The position numbers were made by a program, and so were the translations under genes. A stretch of 64,000 nt of DNA from Aerophototrophica crusticola (lineage in GTDB: Bacteria > Pseudomonadota > Alphaproteobacteria > Azospirillales > Azospirillaceae). Where the stretch lies: NCBI GenBank assembly GCA_001939945.1, contig MOEB01000011.1:1-64000 (forward strand), read 5' to 3'. Under the pieces are notes generated by a model. It made no database searches and was not told where the DNA came from. It was given only the letters and a program-made list of their open reading frames with translations. This document shows, one piece after another, positions 30,213 to 40,131 of the stretch (position 1 is its first letter; every line of letters starts with the position of its first letter).

Positions 30213-31832
30213 TCAGCTTGATGTGGAAACCAGTCGGGCGGCCACGGCCGCCACCTCCCCCGCCGGGCCGTTGGCGGCGATGACCTCCCACCGCATCTCC
30301 CCCAGGTCGTAGGCGGCCTGGCGGCGGACGACGGCGGCATCGGCGTCGGAGGCATCGTGCTGGCGGTCAGTGACCCGCCGGATCTGGGTGGCTTGGTCCG
30401 CCACCAGCCAAAGGCCGGTGAAGGCCACCCCGGCGGTGCGGGCGGCGGACTCGATGGCCGCCCGCTCCTCCGGCCGTGCATAGACGGCGTCGCAGACCAC
30501 GGCGTGGCGGCCCTCCAGCGCCAACCCGGCACGGCCGGCCAGTTCGCCATAGACCCGCTCGGTCACCGCGGGGGCATAGGCGGTGGGGGGAAGGTGGTCC
30601 TCCTCCCCCACGCCGGCCAAGTGCTTGCGCAGAACGTCGCTGCGCAGGATGACGGCGCCGGGGGCGGGCCCCAGGGTCGGGGCCAGGTGGCGGGCGAGCG
30701 TGGTCTTGCCCGTGCCGGACAGGCCGCCGATAGCCACCAGCCGTGCCGGCGGCGGGGAAAGCAGCGCGGCGGCGAGGTCCAGGTAGGTGGTGGCTTCCTT
30801 GCCCAGGCCCGATGCCTTGGCCGCATCCTGCTGGGTGCGGCAGGCGGCGGCGGACAGGTGGGCGCGGATGCCCGCCCGGATCGCCATGAACAGGGGCAGC
30901 AGCGACAGGCCGGACAGGTCGCCGGTCAGTTCCAGGTAGCGGTTGAACAGGGCGTTGGCCTGGGGACGGAGCTTCCGGTGCTCCAGGTCCATCAGCAGGA
31001 AGGCGAGGTCGTACAGCACGTCGGAGACGGCCAGCCGCTCATCGAATTCGATGCAGTCAAAGGGGACGGGGCGGCCATCCTGCATCACGATGTTGCGGAG
31101 ATGCAGGTCGCCATGGCAGTGGCGGACATAGCCGGCGTCCCGCCGCCGGTCCAGCAGGTCGTGCCCGGCCGCCAGGGCCCGGTCCAGCCGCCGCGCCACC
31201 CGGTCCACCATGGCGGCGGCGAACAGCTCGGGATAGCGGCGCAGCTCCATCACCACGCCGTCGGCAAGGCGCTTCACCTCATCCGCCCCACCCCCGGCGG
31301 GCCGGGGCTCCGCCGCCTCATGGAAGCCGGCCACCACCTCCGCGCAGGTGCGGGCCAGCTCTTCGGTCAGGGTGCCCGCGTCGGCCATGCGGTCCAGCAG
31401 GTCGTGCTGGTCGAAGCGGCGCATGACGACGACATAGTCGACCACACCCGCGCCGTCCTCCGGCGCGACCTCCACCAACCGCAGGGCGCCGCCCGGATCG
31501 GCCATGACGGCGCCGACGCCCAGATAGAGGTCGGGGGCGGTGCGGCGGTTCAGCGCCACCTCCGCCCGGCAGGCGGTCCGGCGCTTTTCCAGCGTGGAGA
31601 AATCCAGGAAGGGGAACCTGACGGCCCGCTTCAGCTTGTAGCCCCTGTCACCGGCCAGGAAAACGCTGGCGCCATGGGTATCGAACCGGTCCACCGGCTG
31701 CCCGCCATGGGTGGCGGGATCGGCCAACAGAGCGAAGACGGGGGCCTGCCCCGCCTCCCCGTCAGGGGCGGACATGGTGGTGGCCCGTATGCGGGCCCTG
31801 GGCATCCGTTCCAGGGGCGAGATGTCGTCCAT
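30213..31832 (-). CDS. Fused aminoglycoside-phosphotransferase-like / gluconate-kinase-like protein
   Basis: 539 residues. The N-terminal APH-like domain contains YVRHCHGDLHLRNIVMQDG (catalytic HGDLHxxN) and PFDCIEFDERL (metal aspartate). The C-terminal P-loop kinase domain starts AIGGLSGTGKTTLARHLAP. Such COG2187-COG0645 fusions are common but biochemically undefined; they probably phosphorylate a small molecule. The start may instead be ATG 31775 (MSAPDGEAGQ). It is divergent from ppc with about 165 bp between. Confidence 0.88.
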   Translation of the reverse strand: MDDISPLERMPRARIRATTMSAPDGEAGQAPVFALLADPATHGGQPVDRFDTHGASVFLAGDRGYKLKRAVRFPFLDFSTLEKRRTACRAEVALNRRTAPDLYLGVGAVMADPGGALRLVEVAPEDGAGVVDYVVVMRRFDQHDLLDRMADAGTLTEELARTCAEVVAGFHEAAEPRPAGGGADEVKRLADGVVMELRRYPELFAAAMVDRVARRLDRALAAGHDLLDRRRDAGYVRHCHGDLHLRNIVMQDGRPVPFDCIEFDERLAVSDVLYDLAFLLMDLEHRKLRPQANALFNRYLELTGDLSGLSLLPLFMAIRAGIRAHLSAAACRTQQDAAKASGLGKEATTYLDLAAALLSPPPARLVAIGGLSGTGKTTLARHLAPTLGPAPGAVILRSDVLRKHLAGVGEEDHLPPTAYAPAVTERVYGELAGRAGLALEGRHAVVCDAVYARPEERAAIESAARTAGVAFTGLWLVADQATQIRRVTDRQHDASDADAAVVRRQAAYDLGEMRWEVIAANGPAGEVAAVAARLVSTSS

Positions 31833-31998
31833 GGGCAGCCACCCTACACAGGTTCCATGACATTTCGCAGAACGTCCCCGCCATGCAAGAAACGATCATC
31901 CACATGCCCCTAAACGAATTGACAAGGGTTAACCCAGAGCCCCACCCTGCGATGCTGCGTCGCAGCACGAACGTTTCGTCTGTAACGGAATTACCCCC

Positions 31999-34900
31999 AT
32001 GCCGCTGGACAAGCCGTCCGCCGTCGCCGCCGTCCCGTCCCCCGACCGCGACCTGCTGGCCACCGTCGCCGGCAAGGGCCCGTTGCTGACAACCACCACA
32101 ACCCAGTTCACGCCGCCCAAATCCCTGGATGTCCAGGGCCTGGCGGCAGAGCTGGCCGGGATGCTGGACCGTTTCGGGTCCGAGACGGCCCATGACCCCT
32201 TGGCCAACCCGGTCCTGCTGCTGGCGCTTGAGCTGTCCCGCCGCCTGCGGGCCGGCAGCCTGGAGCCCGGCGCGCTGGAGCAGCTGGTCCAGTTCCTGAG
32301 CGTGGAGGGCACCCTGGCCCGCGCCGCCCGGTTAGGCCGTTACCTCGGGGAGGCGGCACCGGAAGCCAACGAGGCCAAGCTTGAGGCCCTGGTGGAGACC
32401 CTGGCCGTGGGGCCGGACGGCACGCCGGTGCCCTTCGAGTCGTTCCGGGCCCAGGCGGAGCGGGAAATCTTCGGCATCGTCATCACCGCCCACCCCACCT
32501 TCAACCTGGCCGCCCCCCAGATGCAGGCCCTTGCCTGCCTCGCCACCGGCCGGGACGACAAGGGCAAGCCCCTGGGCCCCACGGCACGGGAGGCCTTCGT
32601 CCGCCGCCTGGCCACCGCCCCGCACGTGCCGGAGGAGATGACGCTGGAGCGGGAGCATGGGCTGTCGCTGGACGCGATCTCCAACATCCAGGCGGCCCTG
32701 CGCACCCTGTACCGGGCCGTGCTGCGGGTGGCCCGCCGCCGCTACCCGGAGCAGTGGACGAGCCTGCGCCCCCGCCTGCTGACCGTGGCGAGCTGGGTGG
32801 GCTATGACCTGGACGGCCGCAGCGACATCCGCTGGAGCGACACGCTGGCCAAGCGCCTGCTGGTGCAGCAGCGGCAGCTCCGCTTCTACCTGGCGGAGAT
32901 CAAGGCTGTCCGCACCGCGGCGCCGGACCTGGAGGATTTGCGCCACACGCTGGCGCTGATCGAGTCCCGCCTTGCCCTGGCCCTGAACCAGGTGACGGAT
33001 GAGGTGACGGTGTTCGGCGGCGGTCAGGCCGCCGACATGAAGCAGCTCCGCACCACCGCCAAGCGCATGGCGGAGGGGCTGCCCCTGCGCCTGGTGGACG
33101 CGGCGGAGGCCATCGAGTTCCTGGACCGGGCCGTGCGGCTGGCCGCCGGGCTGGAGGGCGACAAGGCCCTGGCCGTGGTGGAACGGCTGGCCGTTCTGCG
33201 GGCGGAGCTGGCGACCCTGGGGCTGGGCATGGCCCACACCCATGTGCGGATCAACGCCACCCAGGTGCACAACGCCATCCGCAAGCAGGTGGGGTTGGAG
33301 ACATCGCCGGACGACCCGCGCTACCGCCAGTCCTACCTGACCACCCTGACGGAGCTGCTGGACCGGGTGGAGCCGGTGAGCATCAACTTCGGCAGCATCG
33401 TGGCTGAACGGACCAGCGCCAAGCGGCTGTTCATGCTGGTCGCCACCATGCTGCGCTACGCCGACCGCACGGCCCCCGTCCGCTTCCTGATCGCGGAGAC
33501 GGAAAGCGCCTTCACCGTGCTGACGGCGCTTTATTACGCCAAGCTGTTCGGGGTGGAGGACCGGCTGGACATCAGCCCCCTGTTCGAGACGGAACGCGCC
33601 CTGGAGGTGGGCAGCCGCATCATCGAGCAGCTGCTGGACAACCCCCATTACCGCGACTATGTCCGCGCCCGCGGCCGGCTGTGCATCCAGACCGGCTATT
33701 CCGACGCCGGCCGCTACCTGGGCCAGACCCCGGCGGGCGCCAGCATCGAGCGGCTGCGCCTGCGCATCCTGCGCCTGTTCACCCGCCACGGCTTGAGCGG
33801 CGTGCAGCTGGTCATCTTCGACACCCATGGCGAAAGCATCGGCCGCGGCGGCCATCCCGGCGGGTTCCGCGACCGGCTGGCCTATGTCAGCCCGCCCGCG
33901 ACGCTGGCCTTCGCCGCCAAGCACGGCATCGAGCTGAAGCAGGAGGTGAGCTTCCAGGGCGGCGACGGGTTCCTGTACTTCATGACCCCGGCATCGGCCC
34001 TGGCGTCCGTGACCCGGATCATGGAGTACATGCTGGGCACCTACGTCCAGGCCCCGGCCCTGCTGGCCAAGGGTACCGGCCAGCCCGACCCGGAGCATGA
34101 CCGCTTCTATGCCGAAGGCGATTACATCCGGGAGTTCTTCACCACGGTGAAGGCCTTCCAGGTGGGGCTGGTGCAGGACCCCAACTATGGCGCCCTGCTG
34201 GCGGCCTTCGGCACCAACCTGCTGTACCCGTCGGGCAGCCGGGCCATCAAGCGGCAGCATGACGGCGCGCCGGACGAGTCGGCGGAGACCATGGCCGCCC
34301 AGTTCCGGGCCATCCCCCACAACGCCATCCTGCAGCAGTTGGGCCTGGCCGCGAACAGCCTGTCCGGGGTGGGGGAAGCCATCGACCGCGACCCCGACCG
34401 GTTCCGCAGCCTCTATGCCGCCTCCCCCCGCTTCCGGGAGCTGCTGGGCATGGTGCAGTACGCCGTGTCCATCGCCTGCCCGGAGGCGCTGAAGGCCTAT
34501 GTGGACACGCTGGACCCCGGCCACTGGCTGGCCCGGGCGGCCCGCACCACCGACCCGGTGGAGGCGGACGAGCTGCGCGCCGTGGCGGCATTGCTGGAGG
34601 AAAGCCCGACCCATTCCCGCCTGATCCGGGTGTTCCGCAAGCTGTACCGCGACTATGGCCTGCTGGTGCAACAGCTGGGCAAGGCCAACGCCCTGCCCCC
34701 GGCGGACCCGGAGCTGAAGACAGGCATCCAGGTGCTGCACGCGGTGCGGCTGGCCCTGACGCATGAGATCTACCGCCACGCCACCCACGTGCCCCAGTTC
34801 AGCAGCCAGCACGGCATCACCCGCAAGCGGCTGGTGACCCGGCTGCTGCACCTGGACGTACCCTGGGCCCTGGACACCCTGGCCAACATTTTCCCCATGC

Positions 34901-35073
34901 GGGGCGAGTCGGGACCGGAGGAGGATTTCGGCGAGCCCGCCACCTATGTCAGCGACGAGAGCCAGGATTACAGCCAGGAGAACCTGCGCATCTTCCGGCC
35001 CATCGCCTCGCTCTATGAGCTGGTCCGGCGCACGGGGAACGCGCTGACCCAGCGATTCGGCTTCTTCGGCTGA
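31999..35073 (+). CDS. ppc: Divergent phosphoenolpyruvate carboxylase
   Basis: 1024 residues, longer than the usual 880-930. The PEPC motifs are present but altered. VITAHPTFNL (about 161-170) stands where TAHPTE is normal. TGYSDAGRYLG (about 564) replaces GYSDSxKDGG. THGESIGRGGHPGG (about 609) corresponds to GRGGGP. FQGGDG (about 652) corresponds to TxQGE. YPSGSRAIKRQ (about 742) corresponds to IGSRPxKR. The catalytic His is kept. PEPC makes oxaloacetate from PEP and bicarbonate. The substitutions around the active site make activity plausible but not certain. A TTGACA at 31919-31924 may be its -35 box. Confidence 0.85.
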   Translation: MPLDKPSAVAAVPSPDRDLLATVAGKGPLLTTTTTQFTPPKSLDVQGLAAELAGMLDRFGSETAHDPLANPVLLLALELSRRLRAGSLEPGALEQLVQFLSVEGTLARAARLGRYLGEAAPEANEAKLEALVETLAVGPDGTPVPFESFRAQAEREIFGIVITAHPTFNLAAPQMQALACLATGRDDKGKPLGPTAREAFVRRLATAPHVPEEMTLEREHGLSLDAISNIQAALRTLYRAVLRVARRRYPEQWTSLRPRLLTVASWVGYDLDGRSDIRWSDTLAKRLLVQQRQLRFYLAEIKAVRTAAPDLEDLRHTLALIESRLALALNQVTDEVTVFGGGQAADMKQLRTTAKRMAEGLPLRLVDAAEAIEFLDRAVRLAAGLEGDKALAVVERLAVLRAELATLGLGMAHTHVRINATQVHNAIRKQVGLETSPDDPRYRQSYLTTLTELLDRVEPVSINFGSIVAERTSAKRLFMLVATMLRYADRTAPVRFLIAETESAFTVLTALYYAKLFGVEDRLDISPLFETERALEVGSRIIEQLLDNPHYRDYVRARGRLCIQTGYSDAGRYLGQTPAGASIERLRLRILRLFTRHGLSGVQLVIFDTHGESIGRGGHPGGFRDRLAYVSPPATLAFAAKHGIELKQEVSFQGGDGFLYFMTPASALASVTRIMEYMLGTYVQAPALLAKGTGQPDPEHDRFYAEGDYIREFFTTVKAFQVGLVQDPNYGALLAAFGTNLLYPSGSRAIKRQHDGAPDESAETMAAQFRAIPHNAILQQLGLAANSLSGVGEAIDRDPDRFRSLYAASPRFRELLGMVQYAVSIACPEALKAYVDTLDPGHWLARAARTTDPVEADELRAVAALLEESPTHSRLIRVFRKLYRDYGLLVQQLGKANALPPADPELKTGIQVLHAVRLALTHEIYRHATHVPQFSSQHGITRKRLVTRLLHLDVPWALDTLANIFPMRGESGPEEDFGEPATYVSDESQDYSQENLRIFRPIASLYELVRRTGNALTQRFGFFG

Positions 35074-35250
35074 CATACACCTGTCCGGGAGCCCCGGCGG
35101 CAGGCCCATTCGGCCCGCCGTTCGGGGCGTTCCCTAGCCGGACCGTGGGGTTTTCCCCGCCCGGTCGGGCGACCCCGTACAATGACATTGCGGCGCATGT
35201 GGGTTCATGCGTAAAGCAGGTGAGTTCCTGACGACGTTAAGGACCTGCCG

Positions 35251-35787
35251 GTGAAGCCTGCCGCCCGCGTGATGCTCCTCGCCGCCTGCCTGACGACCGG
35301 AACCCTGGCGGCGGCCGAGGCACAGGCGGCACAGCCCGCCCTCGTCTCCTTCGGTGCCGGCAAGTTCGACACGTCGGACAACGACCCCAAGAACAGCGCC
35401 ACCGACTTCCGGCTGGAATACCGGTTCGGCGACGACACGGACCTGATCGATTTCGGGTCCGGCATCGCCCTGCGCCCCTGGGTCGGGGTGGAGCTGACCA
35501 CCGACGGCATGAAGTACGCCCTGGGCGGGCTGCTGTTGGACATCCCGATCGGCCCGCTGGTCATCACCCCCAGCTTCGGCGCCGGTGCCTTCTACCGCGG
35601 GGCCGGCAAGGACCTGGGGTCATGGGTGGAGTTCCGCTCCACCATCGAGGTCGGCTACCGCTTCGACAACGGCATGCGGATCAGCGCCGCCTATGGCCAT
35701 ATCTCCAACGCCGGGATCACCGACGACAACCCGGGGGCGGAGATCGGCACCGTCTACCTGCACATCCCTGCCGACCTGCTGTTCTGA
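35251..35787 (+). CDS. PagL-like lipid A 3-O-deacylase / acyloxyacyl hydrolase family
   Basis: 178 residues from GTG 35251 with a signal peptide cleaved after about AEAQA (residues 23-27). The mature part has alternating beta strands of an eight-stranded outer-membrane barrel. Near the C-terminus is YGHISNAGITDDNPGAE, the PagL His-x-Ser-Asn catalytic box, and the chain ends with an aromatic residue (LLF). PagL removes the 3-position acyl chain from lipid A and changes outer-membrane properties. Monocistronic. Confidence 0.85.
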   Translation: MKPAARVMLLAACLTTGTLAAAEAQAAQPALVSFGAGKFDTSDNDPKNSATDFRLEYRFGDDTDLIDFGSGIALRPWVGVELTTDGMKYALGGLLLDIPIGPLVITPSFGAGAFYRGAGKDLGSWVEFRSTIEVGYRFDNGMRISAAYGHISNAGITDDNPGAEIGTVYLHIPADLLF

Positions 35788-35865
35788 GCCGGTGGCGTTG
35801 CGGCGGGGGCCGGCGCGGGCCTATGCTGGGGTCCCCTTCTCCGCCCCGGTAAGGCCACGCCGCCC

Positions 35866-36423
35866 ATGCCCCGTACGCCCCTGCCGCTGAGCCTGGAGGA
35901 CAGCCCCTTCGCGGCCAAGGCCCTGGTCGCCCTGCTGGGGAGCTGGGCGATCGCCGCGTCGGCCTGGGTGCAGGTGCCCATGTACCCGGTGCCCATGACC
36001 ATGCAGACATTCGCCGTGCTGGTGGTGGGGGCGTTGGGCGGTTGGCGGTTGGGCGCGGCCACCCTGGCCCTGTACCTGGCCCAAGGCTTCGTGGGCATGC
36101 CGATGCTGGCGGGTGGGGCGGGAGGGCCGCAATACTTCATGGGCCCGACGGCGGGTTACCTGCTGGCCTTTCCCGCCGCGGCTGCCCTGGCCGGGTTCCT
36201 GGCCGAGCGGGGCTGGAACCGGCGCTGGCCGACCCTGCTGGCCGGCTTCCTGCTGGGCCATGGGGTGATCCTGGCAGGCGGCGCCGCCTGGCTGGCGACG
36301 CTGAAAGGCTGGGAGGTGGCGCTGACGGCCGGCGTGGCCCCGTTCCTGGCCGCCACCGTGCTGAAATCCGCCCTCGCCGCCGCGACGGTGAAGGCAGTGG
36401 ACCGGCTGCGCAAGGCGGGGTGA
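35866..36423 (+). CDS. bioY: Biotin transporter BioY
   Basis: 185 residues with six hydrophobic helices. BioY markers are VQVPMYPVPMTMQTFAVL, where the substrate-facing loop PVPMTxQ is diagnostic, ALYLAQGFVGMPMLAGGAGG, and GPTAGYLLAFPAAAALAGFL. It is the S-component of a biotin ECF transporter. No bioM/bioN is adjacent, so it may work alone or with a shared energising module. Start ATG 35866. Confidence 0.93.
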   Translation: MPRTPLPLSLEDSPFAAKALVALLGSWAIAASAWVQVPMYPVPMTMQTFAVLVVGALGGWRLGAATLALYLAQGFVGMPMLAGGAGGPQYFMGPTAGYLLAFPAAAALAGFLAERGWNRRWPTLLAGFLLGHGVILAGGAAWLATLKGWEVALTAGVAPFLAATVLKSALAAATVKAVDRLRKAG

Positions 36424-36672
36424 GCCTGCTCCTGCCGCGTTGCGCGACGGGAAAGGTGGTGGGGGACGCAGAGGACACAGAGGGCCGCAAAGGACGCTGA
36501 GAAGGCATTACTGGCCAGGGGAATGCCCTTCGCGACCATCGCCGTCGGTCACGCGGGTGAGGCAGGGGGGAACGTCGTCGCGGCACCGACCCTCGGTGTC
36601 CTCTGCGACCCTCTGCGTCCTCTGCGTTCCAATGACCCACGCCGAATGCTGCCTCGCGGGGCAGAGGACGAA
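36424..36672. repeat. Gap with an imperfect inverted repeat (GCAGAGGACACAGAGGG type)
   Basis: GACGCAGAGGACACAGAGGG from 36465 is mirrored by CCCTCTGCGTCCTCTGCG near 36609-36626, a common dispersed intergenic repeat. No gene is supported between bioY and the small membrane protein. Confidence 0.55.
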
Positions 36673-36688
36673 TTTTCGAATTCGAAAG
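36673..36688. repeat. TTTTCGAATTCGAAAG palindrome, copy 2
   Basis: Fourteen central bases are identical to the other copies; the first base is T instead of C. It starts 7 bp past the stop codon of the small membrane protein (minus strand). Confidence 0.7.
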
Positions 36689-36694
36689 CCAGCC

Positions 36695-36877
36695 TCAGAA
36701 CTCCACGATCACCCGCAGCATCCGCCGCAGCAGCAGGGCCAGGGTGGCACCCAGCAGCAGGCCCAGGGGCTGGCCCATGACCATGTCCGTCACCATGCCC
36801 CACACCACGCCGCCGCCCGCCCAGGCAAGCAGGTCGCCCCGCGCCGCCGCCAGGTTTGTCTCTTCCAACAGGAACAT
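36695..36877 (-). CDS. Small membrane protein, unknown function
   Basis: 60 residues: a short hydrophilic start, a glycine-rich helix (WAGGGVVWGMVTDMVMG) and a second hydrophobic helix (LGLLLGATLALLLRRMLRVI), so it probably spans the membrane twice. The start ATG 36877 has GGGAGAGG upstream. No family recognised. Confidence 0.6.
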   Translation of the reverse strand: MFLLEETNLAAARGDLLAWAGGGVVWGMVTDMVMGQPLGLLLGATLALLLRRMLRVIVEF

Positions 36878-37044
36878 GGGCCTCTCCCGCCATATCGCGG
36901 GCTGAGGCTAGCGGCCAAGGGTTGCCGGGAGGTTACCGGCATGATCCGCATTCCGGTGTATGCGAGATCTTAACCAACCGTTCACCTGGCGCTCCCTAAT
37001 CATACCGTCGGAAAAGCTACCACTTATGGGCAGGGGGCGAAGCC

Positions 37045-37212
37045 GTGAGCATCGAGGACCTGGAAGACCTCCGCCGGGACCTGCTGGCCAAGTCCGCCGA
37101 GATGCGGTCGGAGGCGGAGCGTGTGGCGCCCGACCAGCCGGAGGAGGCGGCGCATCTGCGCCGCATCGCCGACCGGCTGGAAGTCTATATGCGGGATTAT
37201 CTGGAGGCCTGA
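37045..37212 (+). CDS. Small acidic helical protein, hypothetical
   Basis: 55 residues from GTG 37045 (SIEDLEDLRRDLLAKSAEM ... RRIADRLEVYMRDYLEA) with a purine-rich ribosome site (CAGGGGGCGAAG). It is almost all charged helix with heptad-like leucines, suggesting a coiled coil. It ends 9 bp before the converging stop of the sensor kinase. Good codon use supports a real gene; function unknown. Confidence 0.55.
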   Translation: MSIEDLEDLRRDLLAKSAEMRSEAERVAPDQPEEAAHLRRIADRLEVYMRDYLEA

Positions 37213-37221
37213 CGGCCCCCT

Positions 37222-40131
37222 TCACGCGGCGCTGACACGCCGGTCCGCCACCGCCGCCTCGATGGCGCGGCGCAGTTCCCGGGCCAGGATGGGCTTGTGC
37301 AGGATGCCGAAGCCGCTGCGCTCCGTCTCCGCGATCCGGGCGGGGTCGGTGTCGCCGGTCAGGATCAGGGCCGGCACCTCCCGCCCCATCAGCAGGAACA
37401 GGGACCGGATCACGTCCGGGCCGGTCTTGCCGTCGCGCAGGCGGTAATCGGCCAGGATCAGGTCCGGTGGCTTGTCCGACTGGGCCAGCCGGTCGATGGC
37501 TTGGCGCTCGCTGTTGGCAGCGAGCACTTGGTAACCCCAGCTTTCCAGCATGGTGGCCAGGCCCATCAGGATGATGGCCTCGTCATCCACCACCATCACC
37601 GTGCCGCGGCAGGTATTGCCGTCGGTGGTGGGGCGGGGCTGGATGCGGATCTCGGCAGGCACGGTGGGGACCTCCAGGCTGAACAGGCTGCCACGGCCGG
37701 GCCGTGACCGAAGGATCAACGGATGGGCGAGCAAAACGGACAATCGCCGTACGATCGCCAACCCCAAACCCAGCCCCTGGTCACGGTCCCGCTCGCTGTT
37801 GGAGACTTGCACGAACTCTTCGAAGATTTCCCGTTGCCGGTTCAGCGGGATGCCGATGCCCGTGTCCACCACTTGCACCTGGACGCGGCCCGCCCGGTGG
37901 CGGCAGCCCACCAGGATGCCGCCCCGGTCGGTGTAGCGGATGGCATTCTCGATCAGGTTGCGCAGCATGCGTTCCAGCAGCGACGGGTCGCTGCGCACCC
38001 AGGCCCTGGTGGGGACCACATGCAGCCGCAGCCCTTTCTGGGCCGCCCGCGGGCAATATTCGGCGGCCAGTTGGCGCAGCAGCGGGTCCAGGGCGAAGCG
38101 GCCCACCTTCGGCGTGATGACGCCTGAATCGAGGCGGGAGATATCCAGCAGCCCGTCCAGCAGCCGCTTCAGGGCCTCCGCCGATTTCTGCAGGTGCTCC
38201 ACCAGCACCCCCTCCGGCCGGCCATGCAACTTTTCCGCCAGGGCGCCGGCGAAGAGGAACAGGGACTGGACGGGCTGGCGCAGATCATGGCTGGCCGCGG
38301 CCAGGAACTTGGTCTTAGAGAGGTTGGCCCGCTCCGCCTCTTCCTTGGCGTCCTGCAGGTCGCGCTCCATGCGCTTGCGGTCGGTGATGTCCAGGTTCAG
38401 GCCGGAAATCTGCAGGGGGTGGCCATCCGGCCCATAGGTGACCCGGCCGACGCTGGACATCCAGCGGATGCCCAGGTCCGGGTGGGTGATGCGGAACTCC
38501 GTGGCGAAGTCCTCCCGCCGCGCGGCCAGGTTTTCCCGCATGGTGGCACGCATGACCGGCTCGTCGTCCGGATGGATCAGGGCCAGCCACTGGATCATGT
38601 TGGGGCTGGGCTGGTCCGGGTCCAGGCCATAGAGGGCGAAGGTCTCCGCCGACCAGACGGTGGTGCCGCTGGCCAGGTCCAGGTGCCAGGTGCCGGCCTT
38701 CGCGGCGGCCAGGGCAAGGCGCAGCCGTTCCCGGCTTTCCTCCAGGGCGGCCGCGGAGTCGCGCTGCTCCGTCACGTCGGTGTTGGTGCCGAACCAGAGA
38801 GCGACCTTGCCATTCGCGTCATACAGGGGCCGGGCGCGGGTCAGGAACCAGCGCCATTCCCCGCTGGCGGAACGCATGACGAAGGTCTCTTCCCACGGCT
38901 CGCCCTTGGCCCAGGCCTGCTTCAGGCGCTCCACCACGCCGGCCACGTGGTCCGGGTGGTGGACGGCGGTCCAGCCCCAGCCTTCCATCTGTTCCGGGGT
39001 GGTGCCGGTGAAGTCGTACCAACGCTGGTTGTACCAGAAGATGTGCCCCTCGGGCCGGGCCATCCAGGCGAGCTGGGGGATGGCGTTGGCCATGGTGCGG
39101 AAGCGCAGCTCGCTTTCCCGCAGGGAGGTCTCCATGGCCTTGCGCATGCCGATGTCCTGGACCACGGCGATGTAGCGCAGGGGCTTCCCGTCACGGTCCC
39201 GCTCCAGCGAGACGGTGACATGGGCCCAGATGGTAGAGCCGTCCTTGCGCAGGTAGCGCTTCTCCACCCCATAGGTCGGAATGCGGCCGGCCAGCAGGGC
39301 ACGGGCCATGCGCCGTTCCGGCGCGCGGTCGTCCGGGTGGGTCAGGGAGGCCAAGTCCTTGCACAGCAACTCCGCCTCCGAATAGCCCAGCAGGGCGCAG
39401 AGGCGGGCGTTCACCCGTTCCCAGCGGCCATCCAGGCCGACCAGCACGACCCCCACCGCCGCCTGCTCGAACACGGCGCGGGACCGGGCCTCACTGGCGC
39501 GGAGGTCGGCGGCGACGCGCAGCCTTTCCCGCACCACGGCCAGATGGGCCGCCACCGTCTCCAGCAGGTGCAGATCCTCGGTGTCGAAGCTCTCCCGCCG
39601 GCGGCTGCCGAAGCCCAGCACGCCCAGAAGCTCGCCGCCGCCCCCGATCAGGGGAAAGCCGGCATAGGCCCGCAGGCCGGCGTCACGGGCCGCCTTGAGC
39701 TGCGGCTCGGTGGTCAGTTGCACATGGTCCAGGACCAAGCGCTTCCGCGTCTCCGCCACCACCCCGCACAGGCGGTTGCCATAGTCGATGGCGTTGAGTT
39801 CGCGGGCCAGGCGGTCGGACACGCCATGCACCCAGCCCAGCCGCAGGCGGCGGGTGGCGTCGTCGGCCACGTAGCTGAAGCAGATATCCAGCCCCAGCAG
39901 GTCCTTGGCGGCGGTGACGAAGGGGCGCAGCACGTCATCGGGCTCGTCGGCCACCAGCAGGCCGCCGGCCATGTCGGCCAGCAGCTTCAGCCGCGCCGCC
40001 CGGCGGGCCAGCGCCGGGTTGGCGCGGCCGCGCATGCGCGTCGTCGGCAGGCGGACGCCGCCTGCCATGGACGCCAGGAAAGACCGGAGCGACGCTAGGC
40101 CACGCATGCTGGTCCCAACAGAGCAAGGCAT
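37222..40131 (-). CDS. Hybrid sensor histidine kinase (GAF-PAS-PAS-PAS-HisKA-HATPase-REC)
   Basis: About 969 residues from ATG 40131; 40107 is possible. There is no membrane anchor. Order: a GAF domain (LKLLADMAGGLLVADEPDDV), then three PAS domains (FEQAAVGVVLVGLDGRWERV; ANAIPQLAWMARPEGHIFWY; LALAAAKAGTWHLDLASGTT). HisKA follows with the phospho-accepting His in FLAAASHDLRQPVQSL, then HATPase_c (NLIENAIRYTDRGG; GLGLGLAIVRRLS) and a C-terminal receiver with aspartate in DLILADYRLRDGKTG. It is a soluble multi-input kinase. No response regulator is adjacent. Confidence 0.92.
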   Translation of the reverse strand: MPCSVGTSMRGLASLRSFLASMAGGVRLPTTRMRGRANPALARRAARLKLLADMAGGLLVADEPDDVLRPFVTAAKDLLGLDICFSYVADDATRRLRLGWVHGVSDRLARELNAIDYGNRLCGVVAETRKRLVLDHVQLTTEPQLKAARDAGLRAYAGFPLIGGGGELLGVLGFGSRRRESFDTEDLHLLETVAAHLAVVRERLRVAADLRASEARSRAVFEQAAVGVVLVGLDGRWERVNARLCALLGYSEAELLCKDLASLTHPDDRAPERRMARALLAGRIPTYGVEKRYLRKDGSTIWAHVTVSLERDRDGKPLRYIAVVQDIGMRKAMETSLRESELRFRTMANAIPQLAWMARPEGHIFWYNQRWYDFTGTTPEQMEGWGWTAVHHPDHVAGVVERLKQAWAKGEPWEETFVMRSASGEWRWFLTRARPLYDANGKVALWFGTNTDVTEQRDSAAALEESRERLRLALAAAKAGTWHLDLASGTTVWSAETFALYGLDPDQPSPNMIQWLALIHPDDEPVMRATMRENLAARREDFATEFRITHPDLGIRWMSSVGRVTYGPDGHPLQISGLNLDITDRKRMERDLQDAKEEAERANLSKTKFLAAASHDLRQPVQSLFLFAGALAEKLHGRPEGVLVEHLQKSAEALKRLLDGLLDISRLDSGVITPKVGRFALDPLLRQLAAEYCPRAAQKGLRLHVVPTRAWVRSDPSLLERMLRNLIENAIRYTDRGGILVGCRHRAGRVQVQVVDTGIGIPLNRQREIFEEFVQVSNSERDRDQGLGLGLAIVRRLSVLLAHPLILRSRPGRGSLFSLEVPTVPAEIRIQPRPTTDGNTCRGTVMVVDDEAIILMGLATMLESWGYQVLAANSERQAIDRLAQSDKPPDLILADYRLRDGKTGPDVIRSLFLLMGREVPALILTGDTDPARIAETERSGFGILHKPILARELRRAIEAAVADRRVSAA

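Noticed and set aside
32332-35109. Open frame of 925 codons on the minus strand opposite ppc
   Set aside because: Its composition is Gln/His/Gly-rich shadow sequence of the ppc gene; the plus-strand frame has all the PEPC motifs.
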